DNA from: Firmicutes bacterium UBA2598
GTDB lineage: Bacteria > Bacillota > PH28-bin88
DNA length: 27,927 bases
Assembly (NCBI GenBank): GCA_002339345.1
Contig: DDKM01000090.1
Coordinates: 1-27,927 of the forward strand
Direction: 5' to 3'
Shown here: piece by piece, positions 23,196 through 27,927 of the stretch
Numbering within the stretch: the stretch's first letter is position 1
Layout: each line of letters begins with the position of its first letter
Notes under the pieces: model-generated
The model's input: only the letters and a program-made list of their open reading frames with translations
Told to the model about the DNA's origin: nothing
Databases searched by the model: none
Program-made: the position numbers and the translations under genes

Positions 23196-24008
23196 TTATT
23201 GTTGCCCACCGGTTATCTGAAAATACTGCAGGGCGGCTGCCACTCCATCGGCGTCACAGTGGGCGGTGGTATAGGTAGCCTGCTGTTTTACCTCCGCCGG
23301 GGCATTGCCCATGGCCGCACTGAAACCTGCCCACCGGAACATCTCCACATCGTTCCAGCTATCACCAATAGCCAGGGTCTGGGCCGCCGTAATGCCGAGG
23401 GCCGCCGCCACCGCCGCCAGGCCCCGTCCTTTGGTGGCTTCCGGATGAAGAAACTCCAGGTAGTTGGGATGGGATTTGGTGACATATAAAGCATCGCCAT
23501 GGATAGCGCGCCATTTGGCTGCCATACGGTTAAGGTTCTCCTCCTCGCTCAATACCAGCATCTTGATGGGCTCCTCCATCAAACAGGTGGTTATGTCCGG
23601 CACGATCTCCACCGGTACCCGCGCTCTCCTGGCATATTCCCTGCCCTCCGGGCTGATGCTCTCCACAAAAAGGCGGTCATTCAGGTAAACATTCAGTGGA
23701 TAGCCCATTTCCCTGGCCATGGCTGCCACCTTGAGGGCCAAGGGCCCCGGTACCTTGCGCTGGTACAACACCTGTCCGGTGCGTGATACCTTCACCAGCG
23801 CGCCGTTATAGGTAATGAGGGGCAGGTTCAGATCCAGGGCCTGGGCGTAGGGCAAGGCGGAAGCAAACATGCGGCCGGTACAGATGGTGATGTTAACCCC
23901 CCTTGCCTGGGCCTGCCGGATGGCCTCCTGATTGGCGGGAGAGATGGCCAGGTCACTGCCCAGCAAGGTACCATCCAGATCCATGGCCACCAGTTTAATA
24001 TCTGCCAA
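23196..24008 (-). CDS. Cof-type HAD-IIB phosphatase
   Basis: This is a cytosolic phosphatase of the haloacid dehalogenase superfamily with a type IIB cap. The 270 residues include motif I VAMDLDGTLLG (nucleophile Asp and acid/base Asp), motif II in TICTGRMF, the cap region (about 85-190) and motifs III-IV KGRGLAAVAAALGI and AIGDSWNDVEMFRWAG. Relatives dephosphorylate sugar phosphates, FMN or PLP; the substrate is not predictable here. The start is a TTG at 24008, with GGAGG upstream. Confidence 0.93.
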   Translation of the reverse strand: MADIKLVAMDLDGTLLGSDLAISPANQEAIRQAQARGVNITICTGRMFASALPYAQALDLNLPLITYNGALVKVSRTGQVLYQRKVPGPLALKVAAMAREMGYPLNVYLNDRLFVESISPEGREYARRARVPVEIVPDITTCLMEEPIKMLVLSEEENLNRMAAKWRAIHGDALYVTKSHPNYLEFLHPEATKGRGLAAVAAALGITAAQTLAIGDSWNDVEMFRWAGFSAAMGNAPAEVKQQATYTTAHCDADGVAAALQYFQITGGQQ

Positions 24009-24080
24009 ATGACTACACCTCCAATCAGGACTTGCACCTTATGGACAACACCAATACCGGGCGCACCACCACCCGAAGGG

Positions 24081-24108
24081 GCAAACCGCAGCCTGCACTG
24101 CGGTTTGC
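24081..24108. repeat. Perfect 10-bp inverted repeat between chemoreceptor and HAD genes
   Basis: Arms at 24081-24090 (gcaaaccgca) and 24099-24108 are perfect inverted repeats around an 8-nt spacer. There is no T tract on either side. It may act as an RNA hairpin closing the chemoreceptor transcript, or as an operator for the HAD gene. It is 70 bp past the chemoreceptor stop. Confidence 0.4.
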
Positions 24109-24178
24109 ACAAATATGCAATTGCGTTGGTTCGACACCACCCGGTTGACCTACCTTCATACAGCACCAAACAAAAAGG

Positions 24179-25042
24179 CTAGCTGAGGGTGGCCAGGTCT
24201 GCCGCCAAACCGGAAACTCCCTCGGCGGTCCGGCCAAGCTGCTGTGTGTTGCCGGCCACCTGCTGGGTGGCTGCCACCTGCCGCTGGATGACCCCTGCCG
24301 TTTGTTCAATACCCTTAATGATCTCTACAACGGATTTTTCAATGTTGACCAGAATATGATCAATCTGGTTGGCGGAGGTGGTGCTGTTTTCCGCCAGTTT
24401 CCGCACCTCCTGGGCCACTACGGTAAAACCGCGGCCGTGGGCACCGGCACGGGCGGCCTCAATGGCGGCGTTTAAACCCAACATCTTGGTCTGTTCCGCC
24501 ACCATCCGGATAAAGCGCAGTATTTTATCCGTTTCCCCCAGATGATTCCTGGCCAATTTAGCGGAACTGGCCAGGTCACTGCCATGTTTGGCCAGAACTT
24601 CCGCACTGCTGGCAATTTCGGCAGTGGCAGCCACCAGCTGATCCACCGTATGGGACAATTCGCGCGCCATGGCGGCCAACTGTTCCGCTTTGGCATGCAG
24701 TTGACCCAACATGGCCTCTTTGGCCTCCACCAGTTCCATCATAATTCTGGCTGCGTGGGAATCCACCATGGTAGTATTCCCGACCAGGCCAGTGTGGATG
24801 GCCTCCCGGACCCTGACACTGCCCGTTGCTTCAAACACCAAATCCAGTCCCGGCATTTGCAGCAAATCCATAAAATCGGTGGTGGTAAAAATATTTAATT
24901 GCCTAGCCAGTTGGAGACCTGGTGCTTCGGGGTCCAAGTCGGCAATCCCCATAATTTTAACTGACGGAAGCTTGTACAAGGCACCCAGGATCGCCCGGCC
25001 ACCCTTTCCACCACCCACCACCGCTACCCGCAAGGCTTCCAC
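24179..25042 (-). CDS. Soluble chemoreceptor with N-terminal Rossmann domain
   Basis: The 287 residues join two modules. Residues 1 to about 105 form a Rossmann fold: VAVVGGGKGGRAILGAL (7-22), an acidic IADLDPEA after strand two, and FEATGSVRVREA near 70-81, as in NAD(P)-dependent aspartate/homoserine dehydrogenase relatives. Residues from about 110 are a helical methyl-accepting chemotaxis signalling domain whose hairpin tip is EQTKMLGLNAAIEAARAG (183-200), the CheA/CheW contact site. There is no membrane helix. It therefore looks like a cytoplasmic chemoreceptor sensing a nucleotide cofactor or a ligand bound to that fold. The GTG at 25042 follows a GGGGGG site. No che genes are visible nearby. 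Confidence 0.88.
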   Translation of the reverse strand: MEALRVAVVGGGKGGRAILGALYKLPSVKIMGIADLDPEAPGLQLARQLNIFTTTDFMDLLQMPGLDLVFEATGSVRVREAIHTGLVGNTTMVDSHAARIMMELVEAKEAMLGQLHAKAEQLAAMARELSHTVDQLVAATAEIASSAEVLAKHGSDLASSAKLARNHLGETDKILRFIRMVAEQTKMLGLNAAIEAARAGAHGRGFTVVAQEVRKLAENSTTSANQIDHILVNIEKSVVEIIKGIEQTAGVIQRQVAATQQVAGNTQQLGRTAEGVSGLAADLATLS

Positions 25043-25110
25043 CGGTTCAACCCCCCATCAACTGGATTACTGGTATAAATAAACAATTCCATTCCATGCA
25101 GCAAAATCCT

Positions 25111-26439
25111 TTAAAATTCTAGGATTTTTTCTATTTCCGCGCTGGTAATCAGTCCGTGCCGGTGCCTACTGGCTATTTCCCGCAACCCGTCCAGCAAGCC
25201 TGCTGGATCCCGCTGGTATTTCCCATGCCAGGACATCGCCGCTGCCACATAGGCCCTTTCCCGGTAGGTCCGTTCATCACTGTAGACACCTAGCGGACTG
25301 GTGAAGTTATTCATTCCGGCGGAACGCTGGCGGAAATCAACCGCCAACTGATTATATTGCGTGGGATAGTACTTTTCATAAAAAAGCAATGCAGCAAAAT
25401 TGGCGAGACCCTCATCCACCCAGGGCTCTCCCACCTGGTCGCTGCCAACCAGGCCATACCACCACTGGTGGGCCACCTCGTGGGCCACCGTAAAGGGAGT
25501 AAAGGTCTCCTGGGAGCTCATGAAAACCAGCAGGGGGTACTCCATGCCGACATTGCCCCGCAAGGGTACCTCCGCCACCACCAGCCGCCGGTATGGATAA
25601 GGACCGAATAACCGCTGGAACATGGACAGGGACCGGGCAGCGGTATCCAATACCCGGTCATCAGGCCGGCGGGGGTAAGCATAGACTACCTCCACCCCCT
25701 CCACCTTGGTGGAATGGGTACGGAACTGACCTGCCGTGAAGGCGAACTCCCGGATGGGTTCGGTGGACTGCATAAACCACTCCTGCCGGTCCCCGGACCG
25801 GCGGGGGGGTACTTCATCGGCGCTACCAAAGACATCCACCCCCCGGGGTGCCAAAAGACGCACCCGGTAGTTGGCACTCTCAGTATAGTATGGATCACCA
25901 ATCCCCCGGCCTGGATCAAAGACGGTCCATTCCCCGTCCCGGTAGGGAGCAAGGGCAGGATACCATCCGCCTGCCATCACCACGTCCTGGTGGTACCCCA
26001 GGCGGGCAGGCAAGGGGGGCAGTCTGGTTTGGAAGTCCAGTCTCACCCGCACCCGCTGTCCCGTGGCCAGCGGTTCCGGTAAAGGTATCCGGAGCACTGT
26101 CAACTCCGTTACAGGCTGAACCGGATTGCCCCCCACCCTGGCTGACAGCACTGCCAAGGGGGGTTCGGCAGGGTGGAGAATATTGGGAAGCAGGTTGAAC
26201 ACCAGATCTGACAGCCCGTCCGGCCCGGCATGCCGGTAGCTCAACGTCAAGGTTCCCGTGATGATACCCTTTGGCAAATCCAGTTCGGCTTCAATTTCAT
26301 AAAGGGGGAATCCCCCCGGCGGTGGAGAGGGTACCCTGGTCAGCTCCGGGCCAGGGCGGCTGTTCCACCACGCCGCACCGCCATACCCGGCGCCCAGGGC
26401 CAGGATAAAAAACAGCAGAATCGCCAGCAACCTTCTCAT
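25111..26439 (-). CDS. Membrane-anchored M1-type zinc metallopeptidase
   Basis: This is an aminopeptidase-like gluzincin. The 442 residues start with a signal anchor (MRRLLAILLFFILALGAGYG), so the enzyme faces the outside. An N-terminal beta-sandwich (about 45-240) precedes the catalytic domain with HEVAHQWW (H320, E321, H324) and the third zinc ligand E343 in WVDEGLANF, exactly 18 residues on. The GxMEN substrate motif is seen as NVGMEYPL, with Tyr in place of Asn. It lacks the long C-terminal helical domain of full-size M1 enzymes. The substrate is unknown. A short gap separates it from the transporter gene upstream. Confidence 0.9.
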   Translation of the reverse strand: MRRLLAILLFFILALGAGYGGAAWWNSRPGPELTRVPSPPPGGFPLYEIEAELDLPKGIITGTLTLSYRHAGPDGLSDLVFNLLPNILHPAEPPLAVLSARVGGNPVQPVTELTVLRIPLPEPLATGQRVRVRLDFQTRLPPLPARLGYHQDVVMAGGWYPALAPYRDGEWTVFDPGRGIGDPYYTESANYRVRLLAPRGVDVFGSADEVPPRRSGDRQEWFMQSTEPIREFAFTAGQFRTHSTKVEGVEVVYAYPRRPDDRVLDTAARSLSMFQRLFGPYPYRRLVVAEVPLRGNVGMEYPLLVFMSSQETFTPFTVAHEVAHQWWYGLVGSDQVGEPWVDEGLANFAALLFYEKYYPTQYNQLAVDFRQRSAGMNNFTSPLGVYSDERTYRERAYVAAAMSWHGKYQRDPAGLLDGLREIASRHRHGLITSAEIEKILEF

Positions 26440-26517
26440 GCCTTCCCCCCAAGAAACCGGCTTTCCATGGGCCTACCCGCGTTGCCCGTGTACCATTGTA
26501 CCCGGCAGGAATCTCCC

Positions 26518-27444
26518 CTAACCGGAATGACTTTCGATGACCGCACTGCGGTCCTGGTGGCCGGCCACACCAGCCCCGACGGGCAGGGGTTTGTGCCCCT
26601 GGGTAGCCAGGTATACCCCGGACAGGATCAGCAACCCGCCCCATAGATGGTAAGGAAACAGCCTTTCCGCCAGAAAAAACATGGCCAGTACCGCAGCGGA
26701 AAGGGGCACCACATTTTGAAAAATGGCCGCCCGGCTGGCTCCCACCACCTGGATGCCTGCAAACCACAGCACAAAAGCCAGGGCTGAGGCCAACAGGGCT
26801 AGAAAGGCCAGGCTACCCCAGGCGGATACGCTTACCTGTGCGGGCTGCAGACCGGACCAGTGCGGAATGGAGACAAGGGTCAGCATCACCGCCCCCAGAC
26901 CGCAGGAAAGGGTGGTGGTGGCCAGGGGGGAAAACCTTTTCATGGCAGCCTTGCCGCCAACGGAATACAGGGACCAGGACAGGGTGCTGATGACGATCAT
27001 CAAATCACCGGCATTAAACCGGATTTCCCATAGAGCCGAGGGAGAACCATGGCTGATAATGGCCAGCACCCCGGCCAGTGAAACAATAAAACCTGCCCAT
27101 TGCCGCACCAGCACCCTTTCCCGTAACAGGGCTGCAGACAGCAGGGCGGTGATCACCGGTCCCGCTGCCACGATCAGGGAACCGTTGACGGGGGAAGTGA
27201 TCTGCATACCCTTTAAAAACATTACATTATAGAGAAAGACACCGGTCGCCCCTTGGAATGCCAGCAGCGGCAGATCCCGCCAGGCCACATCAATCCTGCC
27301 CTCCTGCCGCCACAGCAGCGGCAGCAGGATCCCAAAGGCAATCCAAAAACGGATGCTACCTGCTACAAAGGGATGAATCTCCGCCACCACCACCTTGGCC
27401 GCGACCCATGCGCCACCCCACAACACGGCGGAAGTCAATAACAT
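26518..27444 (-). CDS. DMT-superfamily (EamA) transporter
   Basis: This is a 308-residue integral membrane protein with about ten hydrophobic helices in two EamA repeats. The first starts SAVLWGGAWVAAKVVV and includes SPVNGSLIVAAGPVITALLSA; the second starts STLSWSLYSVGGKAAMKRF and includes GASRAAIFQNVVPLSAAVLA. Such carriers export or import amino acids, nucleotides or other small metabolites; the cargo is not predictable. I chose the ATG at 27444 because GGAG lies 8 bases upstream; a TTG at 27498 in the same frame has no good ribosome site. The C-terminal 25 residues are polar. Confidence 0.9.
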   Translation of the reverse strand: MLLTSAVLWGGAWVAAKVVVAEIHPFVAGSIRFWIAFGILLPLLWRQEGRIDVAWRDLPLLAFQGATGVFLYNVMFLKGMQITSPVNGSLIVAAGPVITALLSAALLRERVLVRQWAGFIVSLAGVLAIISHGSPSALWEIRFNAGDLMIVISTLSWSLYSVGGKAAMKRFSPLATTTLSCGLGAVMLTLVSIPHWSGLQPAQVSVSAWGSLAFLALLASALAFVLWFAGIQVVGASRAAIFQNVVPLSAAVLAMFFLAERLFPYHLWGGLLILSGVYLATQGHKPLPVGAGVAGHQDRSAVIESHSG

Positions 27445-27532
27445 CAAATAAACTCCAGTAAATGCTAAACCCAATCTATTCACTTCTTTCTTACCCAAAA
27501 TGGACAGCCCGGATCACCGGAAAGGGCATAGG

Positions 27533-27557
27533 CCAAAAAACCCGCCGGTGTATCCGG
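27533..27557 (-). terminator. Possible intrinsic terminator upstream of the transporter gene
   Basis: On the minus strand CCGG-ATACA-CCGG, then CGGGTTTTTT, gives a short 4-bp stem with six T residues nearby. It would end transcription from the HEPN fragment. A second CCGG-TGAT-CCGG stem follows further on. I recognise no known riboswitch in 27445-27607. Confidence 0.4.
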
Positions 27558-27607
27558 ACTGTTACGCCAATTTTACAACCACCTGCTGCCATGTGCAACA
27601 GATGCCG

Positions 27608-27876
27608 CTACATACCAGCCATTTTCCTGTTCACCAAATCCAGCACCTGCCTGGTCATGCCCAGTGCCATTTCGGCATCCGCCTCCGAAAAGGCGTCTGA
27701 AGGTATGCCGCCCGGCAGACCATTAGGGTACCTGGTGGGTATATAGTATTTATCCAGGGGTGCCACTTTCACCCGCAATTGAACAAAATCCCGATCAACT
27801 TTCCCGGCCATACCGCACAATTCTGCCACGGAATGTCCCCGCACCTCTTCCATTCCCGTGGCGTATAAAAAGGCTT
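27608..27876 (-). pseudogene. Truncated HEPN-domain protein
   Basis: The frame encodes the C-terminal part of a HEPN-domain protein. It reads AFLYATGMEEVRGHSVAELC, then LDKYYIPTRYPNGLPGG and FSEADAEMALGMTRQVLDLV, a pattern typical of the C-terminal helices in this family. A complete domain needs about 40 more N-terminal residues (the helix with a QAAEKALK-like motif). Upstream of the codons for AFLY the frame stays open, but the peptide becomes unrelated (EGRGSSQ), where an IS200/IS605-like end begins. An internal ATG at 27853 could start an 81-residue fragment. HEPN proteins often act as RNases or toxins with an MNT partner; no partner is visible here. Confidence 0.7.
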
Positions 27877-27927
27877 GTGAACTACCCCTCCCTTCGCTTC
27901 GCTTAAGGAAGGGGCTTCCTGGACGAA
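27877..27927 (-). mobile_element. Right end of an IS200/IS605-type element, cut by window edge
   Basis: On the minus strand the sequence runs AAGCCCC...GGGGTAGTTCAC. The arms CCCCTTCC (with TT) and GGGAGGGG (with AA) form a roughly 10-bp stem with one wobble. A GAAGCCCC...GGGGTAGTTCAC hairpin is, from memory, the common 3' terminus of tnpB-type IS605/IS1341 elements, where it also forms the scaffold of the omega RNA. It ends exactly where HEPN homology begins. No tnpB is in the window; it would lie beyond the right edge. Confidence 0.5.

Noticed and set aside
22377..23489. Open plus-strand frame of about 370 codons
   Set aside because: It is antisense to the PHP and HAD phosphatase genes, with biased His/Gln composition and no recognisable motif.
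27445..27607. Possible riboswitch upstream of the transporter
   Set aside because: Several short CCGG stems occur, but I cannot match the conserved core of any riboswitch class I know.
1..27927. CRISPR arrays, tRNA and rRNA genes
   Set aside because: No regularly spaced direct repeats, cloverleaf-like segments or rRNA signatures were seen on either strand.

Overview
The window is GC-rich and every convincing gene lies on the minus strand. It reads as a chromosome segment of a clostridial Firmicute, most like the thermophilic, sulfate-reducing or syntrophic Peptococcaceae (Desulfotomaculum / Pelotomaculum / Moorella-like). The reasons are the rapZ-yvcK-whiA block, rpoN close to gap-pgk-tpiA, strong GGAGG ribosome sites with frequent TTG and GTG starts, and Hdr/Mvh genes in a bacterium. 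The taxonomy is an inference from layout, not from a database search.

Layout, in the direction of transcription (right to left). The right edge holds what looks like the terminal hairpin of an IS200/IS605-type element abutting a truncated HEPN-domain gene. Next come an EamA/DMT transporter, a membrane-anchored M1-type metallopeptidase, a soluble chemoreceptor fused to a Rossmann domain, a Cof-type HAD phosphatase and a PHP phosphoesterase. Then follow rapZ, yvcK, whiA, a hexapeptide-repeat acyltransferase, a DUF1405 membrane protein and rpoN (sigma-54), the last closed by two terminators. After rpoN sits a sigma-54 activator (AAA+ plus Fis, no sensor domain).

From 15110 to 3394 there are eleven tightly packed or overlapping genes: hdrC, hdrB, a giant hdrA with an inserted GltD/NfnB-like NAD(P)H module, mvhD, mvhG and mvhA homologues, an altered Rieske-like protein, then a Tat-exported [NiFe] hydrogenase small subunit, its large subunit, a b-type cytochrome and a maturation protease. 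A good -24/-12 promoter (GG-N10-GC) lies just upstream of hdrC, and a perfect 17-bp inverted repeat lies about 120 bp upstream of the predicted start site. So sigma-54, a likely cognate activator, its likely binding site and its target operon are all together.

The left end is the glycolytic set gap, pgk and tpiA (the last cut by the window edge). It is separated from the hydrogenase operon by a roughly 600-bp, partly AT-rich gap with a strong hairpin and a candidate promoter.

Working model (inference): the membrane hydrogenase exchanges electrons between H2 and the quinone pool through cytochrome b. The cytoplasmic Mvh-like hydrogenase and HdrABC form a flavin-based bifurcating or confurcating complex that links H2, ferredoxin, NAD(P)H and an unknown disulfide or thiol partner. 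Sigma-54 would express both together.
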